This document shows positions 23,133 through 35,306 of a stretch of DNA of 64,000 bases, one piece after another. Under the pieces are notes generated by a model, which was given only the letters and a program-made list of their open reading frames with translations, ran no database searches and had not been told where the DNA came from. Source of the stretch: Vicia villosa (Eukaryota > Streptophyta > Magnoliopsida > Fabales > Fabaceae). The first letter of the stretch is position 1. Every line of letters begins with the position of its first letter. The DNA lies in the NCBI RefSeq assembly GCF_029867415.1, contig NC_081184.1, positions 71,856,116 to 71,920,115 on the forward strand. The letters run 5' to 3'. Both the position numbers and the translations under genes were made by a program.

Positions 23133-24089
23133 GTGCATTACAAGTTGAGTCAAAAGGAAAAATTCACTAAAGGAATTATAAAAAATAATAATATTTCTTT
23201 GTCCAAAGTCAAATGGACTCTTGAAAGCTTGTTCCTTTTCCGATTTTCCAGCCTATACTTCAGCCTTTCTTTGTCTCCATCACGTCCAACTATGCCTCAA
23301 CCATGATCCCACACTTCAAAAGGTCGTTTGAACAACCTGCAAAAGATGACCAGACTTGCATCAATACATTAATACATTGCAGGTCAGGTCCAAACACTGC
23401 CCTATAAAAGAGTTTATTCAATCCCAACTAAAGGTAATTCACAATTTCAAAACATTACTAACAATTCCCATTGGATTCAATTTCTAACAGTCTCCTAACT
23501 GTTAACTATGCCAGTTAACAAACCAAACCATTAACAAACAACCTGCATCATTAACAAAAATACCAATACTAGTTCAGAAGTAAGGCCTGCTGCAAACAAA
23601 AGAAATGGCATCAGAAAAAGGAAAAGACAAAGTGCAACTCAGTTTCAGAAATATGCAGTGCAAGTTAAACGATCAAAACCAAAATCCTGCAAAGAAATGG
23701 ACTGTATCAAGACCGACACAAGCACACATCTATTTAACATCATGTTCATAATTCATGACGTTACAATGTAAGCATAGCAGTGTAGTCCAAGTTTGATACA
23801 CACAAAAAAGGCATTCGGTTCAGCCATTCAGTTTCATCAACATACAAGAGAAAAGAGAAAATAACCTACCAAAAGAAAAAGAAGTAATTCAAACCAAAGC
23901 CTGCAAGCTTCATCATCAAACCAAATATCAGCAGCATACCAATTCACCTCTCAATCAGCATTTCTACAAGCTTTGTTTTACCCTTGCATCAAGTAAAGAA
24001 AAAATTAAAATTCTGCAGCCACACATTCAACAAACCAGGCCACATCACACCAATGCCATGAACCTGCAGCAATCACAGACATGCCCTAT
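23133..24089 (+). repeat. Ogre-like LTR sequence, U3 part, left of a solo LTR
   Basis: Non-coding, with no reliable frame. It continues after the solo LTR at 25194 up to a TATA box at 26334. It is repetitive in style, with CCTGCA and ACATAC words. I assign it to a long Ogre-like LTR only from the TATA box and the terminal block downstream at 29390; its start is missing. Confidence 0.4.
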
Positions 24090-25193
24090 TGTTAGGAGTG
24101 AATTAGTAGTATTTTAATGTGTTAAAATAACTACCTTTTGATCTGAAGTTGAACATATCTCATGATTTTTAAGGATTTTATGGTTAGAATTGAACTCTAA
24201 AGGTTCGATGCTAATTGTAGAGCAAATTGTATCACTTTGGGTGTTATTTGTGCAGGTATTAAGGTTGAAAAGTAGGGACGAGGAAGCGCGAAGGCGTAAA
24301 GACTCTGGAGAAGAGAAATCACAAAGAAGTGGGATGAAGAAAAGGCCGAGCTGCAGCAATAATGGGCGAGACGCGCCAAACCTTCTGACTTCGTTTTGCG
24401 CCTCGCCAATCCGTGCCGCGCCGCGGACTCTTCGTAAAAAGAAATAATGTTATAAATATAAGCCCTAATCCTCATAAGAGAGGGATCTTTGGTGAGCGAA
24501 ATTCAGAGAGCATTCATATTCCAGAGCTGAAAACAACATTCGGCGGAGAATTCAACATCAATCGAAGACATTCCCTTGATTAAGATGAACCCCTCTATGA
24601 AGTTTGGTGTGTTCTTCATGTCTATGGAGAGCTAAACCCTATTGTGTTGAGTTTAAGGTAGTAGTTAACCTATGAAGATGCAATTACTTTGATTAATTCC
24701 TGTGAACAATTGTTTAAGTTTTATTATCAATAAAGAACCTTGCTTTTATTTTATATCATCGTTGAACTATCAATCGAGAGATAGGGTTCATACTTTTGCC
24801 CTAGGTTCTTATATTAACTTGTTGATTAATCCTCAGAGATGAGATTTTGAAGAAGTTTTCATAAATCATCGTGTTTAATTCCCTTTATCTTTATAGTTAT
24901 TCTGAGAGATCGAATATCATACCGATAGAGGTGGTTCACTTGTGGATTAATTGATCATTGCATATGAATAGGTTGATGAACCCTAGAACTCAACATATTC
25001 ATCACCATTGTTACTCATCCTTTAAGCTTTTAGTCATTTAATTCCTATTCTCTTATATGCACTTTTGGATTAAACAATCAAAACCAATACTTTTTACTAC
25101 TCATCATAATTTGACTATAGAACGGCAATACTATTGACTCAGTCTCTGTGGATACGATATATTAGAAAATATTTACCCAAAATACTTTCAACA
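24090..25193 (+). mobile_element. Solo LTR, 1104 bp (TSD CCTAT)
   Basis: It starts TGTTAGGAG and ends CTTTCAACA, flanked by CCTAT at 24085-24089 and 25194-25198. Near its 3' end it has CTCAGTCTCTGTGGATACG, a phrase I associate with the end of LTRs in a large legume retrotransposon family. No internal domain remains, so the superfamily is uncertain. It contains a GC-rich patch (24362-24430) with GGCGAG and CTCGCC in inverted order. Confidence 0.85.
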
Positions 25194-25198
25194 CCTAT

Positions 25199-26813
25199 CT
25201 CATTAACTCGCTGCAAAGCAAAAGCAAGAAGATACAGACAAAAGATAGCACTGCAAGATCAAATAAGAAGCATACAAAAGCTTGCCACATACCTAAACCT
25301 CTCAACAAACAAGAAATCTGAAATCTTGCAGCAAACCAAAGAGAAAATGGACCTGCGTCAAACATATTTCAGAGCCAATATCAGTTCAATCAAGTCTTGT
25401 ATTTCGCATCCATCCGAGAGAAAAGACCTGGATATTACAAACATACATGAGTCAGCCCACTATACATTCATAGTTCAAAACTACCATACAATACATACCT
25501 GAATTGGCACCTTAAATACATAATTCAAAACAATCACAAAAAAAGAAGTATCACCTTTTCGAGACACTTGAAACTGAGCCAGTTTGCAACAGGATTCTGG
25601 CCATAAATTATCAGTGAATCAGCTTTACATCCACGCCTTCAAATGACTCTGCATCCAACATCATAACACAAGGAAGAAACCACATGATTTAAGAGCTCAA
25701 AACAATGACATTCATTCATCATGTGAGATACAACATACGGTCACCAGAAATCCATTCGAAGGCTATCACAAACAGACATGATCCGAACATCAGAAAAAAG
25801 AGCACATTCAAAGGACATAAAAAAGAAGAAAAGGCATAATGGGATTCAAGTTCAGGTTCAAATCCGAAACGGTTTTAACAATACCAGCTAAGCATCAATG
25901 ACGATCCGCTAAAAAACGGTTACTAACAGTTCTTACCTACAGTTACAAACCCTTTACTAGCAATCACCAGTTCTTCCATTCAGCTTCACAAATAATAGAA
26001 AAGTAGCAGCCAAAGTATAACCAATTTCCAGTTTTCATAACCAATTCAAACTAATAGTCTAACTGTTTTTTTACCTATCACTACCAACCTTAAACCTCTC
26101 AATTAACTCCCATAACAGTTAAGAAACTAACTAATAACAAACTCCTGACTTGTAATAGAAATTCAATAAACTCTAACAACCTTTTCCTAAATTTACTAAC
26201 AAAGTTCCCATTCAAAACATAACCAACCTTCATAACTAACTCTCAAATCTCAGCCCTTCATTCAATAACCAATTTTCAAATCCTAAGGCTCACAATCCTC
26301 CAACCATAACTGATTCATCAATCCCTCTCAAACTATATAAACACTTTCCCTCCACCATTTTTCAACTGGAACTTCCCTCTCACTTCTACAATTCCTCAAC
26401 TCTTCTCTTCTCTCGATTATCTCTCAGATCCAAGACTCACCTTCTCATTCTCACTCAATCTTCATCTCCTTCCAATCACCCTCAATACTCTTCCTTCACC
26501 AATACTCAGATCTCTATCCTTCAAGCTCCATCAAAGCTTCTCGTTGAAGCTTTAATGGAGTGAGCTTAGCCTCCATCAAGATTCACATACTATCTTCTCC
26601 TTCGACTTCATCATTGTTCTCACACTTCACCTACGATTCTCCAACTTATAAATCATCCTCTCTCAGCTCTCAAGATTCACAGAATTTCAAAAAAAATAGA
26701 GGGAGAGAAAGCGAAGAAGAAGAAGAAGAGCAAAGAATTGAAGAATATTGGAAGCATATTATTACCTCATCTCTGGTATTCTCGTTATTTCACGCGTAAT
26801 CTCTGATCCAGGA
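25199..26813 (+). repeat. Ogre-like LTR sequence, continuation with TATA box and leader
   Basis: This continues 23133-24089 after the solo LTR. There is no supported gene. Downstream of the TATA box (26334-26340) lies a pyrimidine-rich leader, then the hAT-like insertion. The frames at 25134-25502 and 26560-26799 have no recognisable domain. Confidence 0.45.
26334..26340 (+). promoter_or_regulatory. TATA box in Ogre-like LTR
   Basis: CTATATAAACAC followed by CT-rich sequence, resembling a plant core promoter and leader. Confidence 0.5.
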
Positions 26814-27531
26814 CAGGGATGTCAATTGCATCTGTTAATGGGGATGCCTTTGGGGAATATCTGTGCGGATATCCGAAGTTGGGGATTTTCTTCCCCGTGG
26901 GGATGGGGATTGAGGGAAAAGTTCCCCCGATAACACTTTGGGGCGGGGATTGGGAAAGTATCCTCCGTCCCCGTGGATTCCCCGACTCCGAAGATATATG
27001 TTAATTTATATATTTTATATATTATATAATTATATAATTTTACAATGTATTAGAAAATGAAGAGTCATTAGAAGTTATAGATTTGTCACACATAATCAAC
27101 CACTTGCGCTGGACGACATCGGTATTGTGGTAGTAAATTAGTGGAAGCACGGTAGCAAGAAGTTATGTTACTATTTATTTATTTTTACATAAAAAATATT
27201 AGCAACATCAAGTTCTTTTGCTTTTTTTATTTATTATTGATGCAAGATGTATTTTGATTTTTTTTATAAAATAAAGACGCAAATATATGCGTTTTAAAAA
27301 ATACGGAAAAAAAAAAAACAAAATACTAGTGTCATAGTTTTGATCAAAAAGTGTAGAAATTTTCTTAAAATTCGATCTCCGTGGATATCCGTGGGGATCT
27401 GTGGGGATGGGGATAGAGGAAAATATTCCCCCGTGGCGGGGATTGGGGATGGGGATGGGGATTAAATTTAGGGGCGGGGCGGGGAGTGGAGAAGCATCCT
27501 CCGAACAATATCTGCCCCGTTGACATCCCAA
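26814..27531. mobile_element. Non-autonomous hAT-like DNA element, 718 bp
   Basis: Terminal inverted repeats are CAGGGATGTCAA at 26814-26825 and TTGACATCCCAA at 27520-27531, matching at 10 of 12 positions. Flanks ATCCAGGA (26806-26813) and ATCCAGGT (27532-27539) form an 8-bp duplication with one change. Subterminal regions have many GGGGATGGGGAT words on both sides and an AT-rich middle without a transposase frame. The 8-bp TSD and CA-start fit hAT. The minus frame 27208-27564 runs across its end and is spurious. Confidence 0.75.
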
Positions 27532-29519
27532 ATCCAGGTATGGCCGATCTCCTTCATCTTCCATTTTGAAATTTGATTGATATCTTGTTATACTCGTTGC
27601 TGTCGATCAAATCTGTCTCCAAATTGCGTGAATCCTTAGATGTTATCCCCTTAATCTATGATTTCAGAACTTAGGGTTTCACAACTTTCCTCTTCGATCC
27701 CGTTTCATGGAAACAAACTGTGAGAATCTTAATCCGTATGCGTATTGAGGGTTAGAAATAGATTATGTTTTGCGTTTGAGTTTTAGAGTTTGAGAGGAAG
27801 GAGATGGTGGTTCACGGCGAGGGTAGGCCGTCGTCGCCGTTTTGTTCGTTTGAGAGAGAGAGAGAGAGAGAAGAACATGGAGAGAGAGTGAACGTGAGAC
27901 GTGAATCGTCACATAAACCCCTAATTCCCCTTATTGTATTTACCCTTTCTTTTCATTTTGATTAATTTTATAATTAATTAGAATTATGTGAGTTTAATCT
28001 TGATTAATTGAATAAAATCTGGAATCAAATTCCTTTGGATCAAGACTATATTTCGTTGGGCCATTACTGCTGAACCCCCTTTGGCCCAATGCTATCATTG
28101 TTTGGCAAGAAAATCATAATCAAACGAAAAGCCTTGGGCCACAAATTGCTTACGCACACCCCCCATAGGCCCACAACATTCTTTTTGGCAATAATGTAAC
28201 AAAAACATTCCTTGGGACGACTCTGGTTGGGCTTTGCGCCCATGTTGCTAATTGCACCTTAACTTCAGTTCTCACCCCCCTGAGCCCATTTTGTCTCTTA
28301 TTAGATTTTGGTCTTTTTACTTTATTTTGTTGGTAATAAAACTTTAATAAACACAATAAAAATGCTTCTTTTTCTTGCTAATTTTCTTTAATACAATTTT
28401 TGACATAAAAAAAAAATATAGAATAAAAATATTAGTTTTAGGCTAACCATTTTAGTTTTTTGCTTGATTTAGAATTCATTTCTTTCATAAAAATCTCATA
28501 AAAATAATAGTCTTGTTTAGTCAATTTTTGTACTATATTTTGACTTGTTATTTTATGCTTTTATGCAATTTTTTGTATCGTTGTATTACTTGACTTGTTA
28601 ACTCCTAATTGTGATTTTATTTTGTATGTTCCTTTAGATCTTAGGATTTATAATTCTCACATGACACTTAGGCTTGTCTTACCCCATTTAAAATCCTAAC
28701 ACTTTAGGTAGAATAACATGACAATTTAGGATTTAGAAAATCCCCTTTCAATTAGGCTAGATTTCTCATTTCTTTTCCTTTTCAACTTTAAAACACTTAA
28801 TAAATAGTTGATTTAATTTCCCTTAAAAGATACAAAGAAAATATCTTAAAAAATGCTTAATAAAGGTCAGACTAATAAAAAGGGAATTGAAACTCTCGTC
28901 CCTCTTGTTTAAGGGGATCACTTGAGTGGAAGTTCCCAATCATAAAAAACACCAACAAGAGTAGATCAAACCTCACTTATTTAAGGGAGGTACTTGAAAA
29001 GCTCGACAAATTTCTCTCTTCTCTCTCTTGCCTTCAGGGCACTCTTTCCAATTAATTGGACACGTTACTTCCTTTCGATCGAAGATAGGTAACGCATAAG
29101 ACTCCACTCAATGAGCTGCTATCCTAATGCTAGATTGTGAATATAACTTCGTCCACTGAAAAACACAAACAAACTAAAAATTTTGAGCCGAACTACGGCG
29201 CTCTAATTCCTGAAAAGGATACGTAGGCATTAGGTCGCGGGGCCTAAGCGAGCACAACAATTTATAAACCTTATTTTCCCCGTGTTTCTTCTTCTTTCAT
29301 TTGCATGCATTCACTTAGTATCAAGCTCTAGATTTATAGTACACACCCTTTAGATAGCAACAAACATAAGTGGATATCATCGAGTACGATGGGCGTGAGG
29401 GGTGCTAGTACCTTCCCCTCGCGTAACCGACTTCTGTATCCTATCTTTGGTCGTGAGACCTCGTTCTTATTCGTTTTAGGTTTGCTGGCGTTCCTTTCCT
29501 TTTAGGATAGATATGTTAG
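27532..29519 (+). repeat. Ogre-like LTR, 3' part
   Basis: Non-coding. Near 29395-29440 it has the block GGGGTGCTAGTACCTTCCCC and CGCGTAACCGAC, also present near the end of the LTR at 37640-43749 (43470-43510) and at 20868-20910. It includes a GA microsatellite and a T-rich region around 28370-28560. The CA end of the LTR is not obvious. Confidence 0.5.
27852..27871. repeat. GA dinucleotide microsatellite
   Basis: About ten GA units in a row. Confidence 0.9.
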
Positions 29520-29533
29520 TGGCGACTCTGTTG
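29520..29533 (+). other. Possible Ogre primer binding site remnant
   Basis: TGGCGACTCTGTTG follows the Ogre-like LTR tail and resembles the arginine-tRNA primer site that I recall for Ogre elements. It breaks off at the Sirevirus LTR at 29559. The tRNA match was not checked. Confidence 0.35.
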
Positions 29534-29558
29534 TTCATTTTTTTGAGAGCGTGTGACA

Positions 29559-31150
29559 TTAACTAAACTACTCCAGTCCTTCCCTGACAAGGTGATTTAC
29601 CTCAACTGAGGATTTAATCCACTAGTTAATCTTGATTACAATGGTTCTCCACTTAGATAACCTCTAAGTCTTCTAGAGTCTACAGATCACAACTTGATCA
29701 CTCTAGGAACTTCCTTTTACAAATGATGTAAACAAATATTACAAGAGATTAAATTTCTTCTTAATAAGCTATAATCACCAAATGATTTTTCTCTTAAGTT
29801 TAAGTTCTAACACTCACTAAGATATTACAATGTTGTGAGGTTAAAGATGAAGTTCTTCTTTGCTTTTGTGTGATAACGTTTTGGCAGCGTTTTGGTACTT
29901 AGCGTGAGAGAGTTGTTGCTGCTTCAGCATCAGAACTTCTATATATAGGCAGTGAGAAAATGTGACCGTTGAGAGCATTTAATGCTTTGCGTGAATAGTA
30001 CACTGCTACATTTAATGTTTCACTCTTTTGTCAACTACCTCGAGCCATGCTTCAACTGCTTTTGCTGACTTTGCCTTTTGTAGCTTCTAACGTTCCTTTT
30101 GTCAGTCAGACAGATTTGACGTTGTAGCCTTTTCAACTTGTACTTGCTTCTGGACTCAGAATATGTAGAATAATGTTTGAATATCAGAGTCTTCAGCTTT
30201 GGTACAGATGCAACTTTAGTCATTAGCTTTTGGAAGTGCTTTGGAGCGTGATACCATCAGATCTTCAGAGCCTTGCTTCTGACTGCCATCTTCTGATGCT
30301 TTCCAGATCATGTTCTGATTTTCTCAAGACAATCTTCTGATGTCTGCCAGACCATGTTCTGATGAAGCCATCCAGATCTTCTGGGTCAGAGCTTTTGAAC
30401 GCTGATTTTGTGCATACTCTTTTAGACTTTTCCTGAAATGGAAAATGTGAATAATTAGAGTACCACATTGTCAAATACAAAATTCATATATAATGTTATC
30501 ATCAAAACTAAGAATATTGATCAGAACATTTCTTGTTCTAACAATCTCCCCCTTTTTTATGATGACAAAAAACATACAGAATTGATATGAATTTGTATCC
30601 ATAACATCAGATGAAAAAGACAATACACAGATGTAGCATAAAAGCATATTAATCAAAGTGTGTGAATATGTCTTCCCCTAAGATTAACAATCTCACCCTG
30701 AAATTAATACTAGAAGAATTTATAAATAAAAGACTTCCCTGAGTATTTTTCATTTCAGATGAAACTTTCACGTTGAACTTTAAACTTCAGATGATTCAGA
30801 GCTTTACTTCAGAGCTTCCATTTGGACAGCTTCAGAGCTTTGAATTTCTCTTTGAAAGCACTTAGCTTTATCAGAGCATCAAAAAGAATTGCTTGTATCA
30901 GAGCTTGAAACTTCTTGTATCAGAACATAGTTTGCTTCTGATCTTGAAACTTTTTGTATCAAAACATTAAGCTTGTTTGCTTCAACTTTTTAAGAAATTT
31001 TCTTTAGATACGCTTCTCCCCTTTTTGAGCTTGTTCAGAGTATCACATTCCTGCAAAACTATCAGAGATAGAAAAAAATTTGCAATATAATTGTTAGGAA
31101 TGTTGATACTTAAGCCCATCAACTGATATTATAAATCAATTCAAATAACA
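29559..31150 (-). repeat. Sirevirus LTR of copy D, truncated at its 3' end
   Basis: On the minus strand it begins TGTTATTTGAATTG after a polypurine tract and runs collinear with LTR A. It lacks the last part, stopping in the TTAACTAAAC region (about 29559), so roughly 120 bp of U5 are missing. TATA box at 29940-29947. It is visibly more diverged from A and B than those are from each other. Confidence 0.82.
29940..29947 (-). promoter_or_regulatory. TATA box of Sirevirus LTR D
   Basis: TATATATA on the minus strand in the conserved block before GAAGTTCTGATG. Confidence 0.55.
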
Positions 31151-31151
31151 C

Positions 31152-31166
31152 GTTTCTCCCCCTTTT
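31152..31166 (-). other. Polypurine tract of Sirevirus copy D
   Basis: AAAAAGGGGGAGAAA on the minus strand adjoining the LTR start, as in copies A and B. Confidence 0.7.
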
Positions 31167-31332
31167 TGTCATAACATCAAAAGGCATAAAAGATTCAGAT
31201 GAAAGACACACACAGTGAAGAAAGAAAATATTTCATTGATAATCAGAAGGGAAGAGTACAAGGCAGATGCAAAAAGCAAAACAGATGCAAGAAACAAGAA
31301 AAAAAACTAAGACACAAGACTCAGACTACGAC

Positions 31333-33600
31333 TGGTTAAGCTTAGAGGCTAAGGCTGCCAGAAGGTTCTTAATCTCAGCGGTGTCTTCTGCTTGCTTCTT
31401 TGAAGATTCTTCAGTTCTCTGCATCTAAGTTCTGAATTCAGCATTGGTTTCATCCTGCTTGTCCAGACGACTGAACACTAAAGCTTGATTCTGTTGGAGT
31501 TCCTTCAGAATTTCCATCAAAATAGATGTTGAAGGGCCAGCAGAAGAAGCAGGAACAACAGAAGCTAGAATCATTTGATTATCAGCAATGAGTTCCTCTT
31601 CAGCAGGAATATCTTCAGCAGGTTGCTCTTCAGCATGATACTCAATAACAGGATAGACCATATCAGGATTCTCCTCAAGAGGATTCTCTCGGAACCAGTC
31701 AAACAGAGTCTTAAAGTCTCCAGTCAGAACTGAAAACGGATAAGGAGTCCAGACAACCAGAGGCAAATGATTATCCACTTCCATTTCATTAATAAAGGGA
31801 GCTTCTTCCAGATGCTTCCAGTCAGAAATTGGATGATAGTACCTGCCACTGTCATACTCCAGAGCCAGTCCAGCAGAATCAGGAGCAGCAGCAAGACAAT
31901 CCTTCTAGAGGTCCAGAAACTCTGCTTGCACATCTTCAGAAAAGCCTTCTAGAGCTTTCCAGCAGACCTATGATCCAACTTGGAATCATAGGCAGTCTTC
32001 AGATATTCTAACCCTGTTCTGACCTTGTATTTTAATATTTCAAAACGAATATCAGCAGAAGGTTTAGGAGGGTTGGTTCTGAGAATGGTTATTGGAGATT
32101 TGGGGTTTGAGATGGAATATGGTTCAGAGACTCTATCAAACAAGAAATAAGTGTTTGAAGAGGATGGAGGAGGTGAAGATTCTGATTCGTTGTTAGAGTC
32201 TACGACTACAACAACTGGGTCAGAAAAAGTGGATGGGGATGAAGGGTCAGAAATTGGTGAGATTGGTTTAGGAATAGAGGAGGTTGGTTGATTAGTGGAG
32301 AATATATTTTAAGGTGGAATAGGTGGGAAGATAACATTTAGTGGTTTGGGGCACAAAATTTGTGGTTCAAAATGAAGTAGGCGTTTTCCTTTTGAGATGG
32401 TGGAGGAGGATGAAATATCAGAGGATAATGGTTTTTGCTGAGGGGGAAGGTCAGAATTAGAGTGTAACTAGAGTTGTCTACACTATCAATATTTTCTATT
32501 AACTTCTTATATTGTTCAGAAGTTCTAGGGATTTTGAGAGATGGAGGTTCATCTGTTGATATTCGTTCAGAATTATTAATAGGTACAGAGTCAGAGATAG
32601 TAATACCTGAAGGTTTCTTCTGCTTCTTAGCTTTCTTTGTAGCATGACCTTCGCCAGTAGCCTTTCTCTTCTTCTTCTTCTTCTCTTTATTCTTCTTATC
32701 CCTTTTGATTAATTCATCCAAAGATGGAAGAGTTCTTCCACAAAGCCAGGCAGGATCAACTTCTGACTGGTCTTTTACACAGGACTCTAGATAGAGTTGG
32801 ACAGATTCTGATAGTTCTTCCTTGAAAATCAAAGGGAAATCAACAACTGGATTTCTTCTGGTCAGAATATCAGTAATCATTGTTGGAGTAGAGATCACCT
32901 TTCCAATCAATTGCATTCTCCTCAGAGTATAGGCAGTCAGAGTACTCCCACTAACAGTAGTCAGATCTTGAATGGAGCCAGCAGCTTTCAGAGTATCAAT
33001 CAGACCACTCTCTGTCAGAATGTCTGATATCAGCCTTCCCATAGGAATGGTATTCTTCTTTATCTTAGGATATTTCAGACGTTCTGCTTCTCTTGATTCC
33101 TTCGTATAAGTCCTTAGATGATGGAACAGAACATCAGGTAAGTTTACTCTCATACCCTTTTCCAATGCAGTACAGAAGGAACTGCTGATCTTGATTGATA
33201 TAGGTTGCAGAAACAGTTGATTTTCTATGGTTAAGAGATCCCAGAATGATCTTTGCCCAAACTCTGTCACAAGGCTTCAGATCCTTGGTGTTTCGTGAAC
33301 CATTTCCAGAAGTAAATATTTCTGGATAAACTGTTTCCCAATCAGTTCTTCCAAGAATAGCACTAGTTACACCACCCAAACCTTGGAGATTCAACAACTT
33401 CCTTAGAGATTCTCAGTAATTGCAATGTCTTGCCCTAACACGAAGAATATAATAGCATTTGGGGTTAGGGTATCATGAGTCCAAAATTCCTTAACTAAAA
33501 CAGGATAAACTGGTCCAATGAGACGATCAAAGTAGTTTCCCCATCCTTGAACTAACATGTTCGTCTTGATGTTGAACTGGGTTTGAAGTTTTCTCAAAGA
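31333..33600 (-). pseudogene. Sirevirus envelope-like gene, copy D (longest copy, broken)
   Basis: This is the most complete of the three copies. The N-terminal domain spans about 33597-32338. It opens with a segment containing GWGNYFDRLIGPVYPVLVKE, followed by VNLPDVLFHHLRTYTKESRE, KNTIPMGRLISDILTESG, DILTRRNPVVDF and DPAWLCGRTLPSLDEL, then a strongly basic stretch (KKNKEKKKKKRKA) that could act as a nuclear or RNA-binding tail. The C-terminal part (32143-31333) has VRTGLEYLKTAYDSKLDH, then PFSVLTGDFKTLFDWFRENP, an acidic segment and a coiled-coil-like end (LKELQQNQALVFSRLDKQDE). Frames shift near 33400, 32330 and 31930, and an in-frame TAG lies near 31425 with homology running on to 31333. 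No pol of this copy remains. Function of the family is unproven. Confidence 0.75.
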
Positions 33601-34869
33601 TCACACATTTTTCCCAAATTAGGGTTTTGTCCCTCAAAGTCAAAGTCGTGGTCCACTCTTAGTCAAATGGACTTTTCTTCAAGGCATGAACTATAATCTT
33701 GGGTCATCTTCATGTCAAGCTTTCTTCAATATCATTGGATCAAGAGAAGTTTAAGATAGAGGCTTATTTGTACCTAAGATTCAATTTTGGTTCATGGTTT
33801 ATTTCCATGCATTTTCTTAAGAAATCATCAAGATTAATTCAAGGCCATTCAACTTTAATTCATATGGTATTCACTTGATCATTACTGGGCTTTGGAATGC
33901 AAGACAAAATCAAAAATATCAAGTTAGTACAAGGTGGTTTAACCTAAATCAAGTATGACACACCATTTGATTCAAAGGGCAATAACTTTCTCAATTTTCA
34001 ACTTTTAAGGGCGCTTCTTGAGGCCAGATGACCCTCTTGATGTCCTCTACAACTTTGCTTCAGAGGTAAATCATCAACTCAACCTCTAACCATCTTAAAT
34101 TTTGAATTGGACTCCAGGTCATTTGTGCACAAAACTAGGTCCATGACATGATCGACCTAATGCCAGACCTGATTCTCAGTGGTATAACCCCAACTTCTCA
34201 AGCATGCAATTTGCAACCCAAGCACTCTTTTGAACCCATTCTTTTTAGATTGCATCCTTCTCCATGAAAGGATCATTTGGATCAAGAAAGGCCTTAAAAC
34301 ACACGAGCAAATTTCATTTGGCCTAAGAATGAACATGGGTGCATGAACTCTGTTTATATTATGAACTATAATTTCCAAAATGCATGAAATCTTACTTGGG
34401 ACCACCCAAATCATGTGCAACTTCCTTTGGATTGATAAAACGCATTCCATTGAGTCCAAAACGACATATTTTAAGACTTGAATCATGCTTTTCATCCTTT
34501 CTTCACACGCTTGGAAAATCAAAAAATTCTAGAGTTTGATTCACACGTTTGGGATCTGATTTCACTCTCATCATGAGCTCATTCACTTTCCTATAAATAG
34601 AGCATCATTTTCCATTCATTTCAAGCTTGAATAACGTCCAAAACTCTGCAGAAATCTCAACTCGACCCTCTTAAAAACCAAAAGTTGATTCTTCATTTCA
34701 AGCTTGCTTTAACTTCAAATCACCACCTAGAAATCTTCATCGACATCATCTGAAGTCATTTGAACACCTACAGAAGTTTGAAACACCTTGCAAGCATCTT
34801 CACCATTTCACCTACACTCACTCTTCACACACTTCTCTTGGAATGTTGATATTTGGTAACCCTGAAACC
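33601..34869 (+). repeat. Ogre-type LTR fragment
   Basis: No gene. Phrases such as TTTTGTCCCTCAAAGTC, long GGTCA/GTCAA runs and a TATA box at 34592-34599 parallel the U3-to-leader part of the LTR at 37640-43749. Both ends are broken, by a Sirevirus copy on the left and a copia scrap on the right. Confidence 0.55.
34592..34599 (+). promoter_or_regulatory. TATA box in Ogre-type LTR fragment
   Basis: CCTATAAATAGAGCATCA, similar to CCTATAAATAAGAGAGCAT at 39170. Confidence 0.6.
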
Positions 34870-35306
34870 ATATTTCGTCTTTTCAACTCTCTAATGTCAT
34901 TAAAGTTGAGATGGCCAAGTCAATAGTGCCATATCCATTCATCTCTGCTAGCTACAATTGCAAGGCACTTGTGCTCCATCAAATTAAGTTCAATCTTAAA
35001 GATTCTATTCTGAGACATAGGGGCCTTCAAGATTAACCTTCCACTTGAGTCGAAAACTCTCATCATCTTGTATTCAATTGACACCTTGTAGTTCTCTTGG
35101 ACCAACTGCCCAATGCTAAGCAAATTTCTCTTCATGCATGGTATGGAAATTACTGACCTTTTTCCATCTTTCCTAATAATTATAACATCACCAATACCTA
35201 CAGCTTCTACAGTATTGTCATTTGCAAATATCACCATGTTCTTCATTGAGGGCTTTATGTTAACAAACCAATATTTCCTTCTAGATATCAGATGTTGGAG
35301 TTAAAC
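34870..35306 (-). pseudogene. Ty1/copia pol scrap (protease end to GAG-pre-integrase)
   Basis: The minus frame has WFVNIKPSMKNMVIFAND, GIGDVIIIRKDGKRSVI, NLLSIGQLVQENYKV, ILKAPMSQNRIFKIEL and DEWIWHY, then LGHLNFNDIREL after a stop near 34918. This is the segment after the protease active site of a Tork-like copia element, of a different lineage from the Sireviruses here. Relative to the usual family pattern a short block between SVI and NLLS is shortened. Both ends are cut. Confidence 0.8.

Noticed and set aside
20938..23137. 20943-23132 as a solo LTR with TSD
   Set aside because: Flanks AGGGT and GTGCA do not match and a polypurine tract lies directly upstream, so it is a 3' LTR remnant.
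25134..25502. A 122-residue forward frame
   Set aside because: It crosses the boundary of the solo LTR at 25193 and its TSD, and shows no domain or coding-like composition.
17219..29535. TGTTC at 17219-17223 and again near 29532 as a TSD of one large Ogre insertion
   Set aside because: The right-hand copy is not preceded by a CA LTR end, and the region between contains unrelated partial LTRs; chance match of 5 bp.
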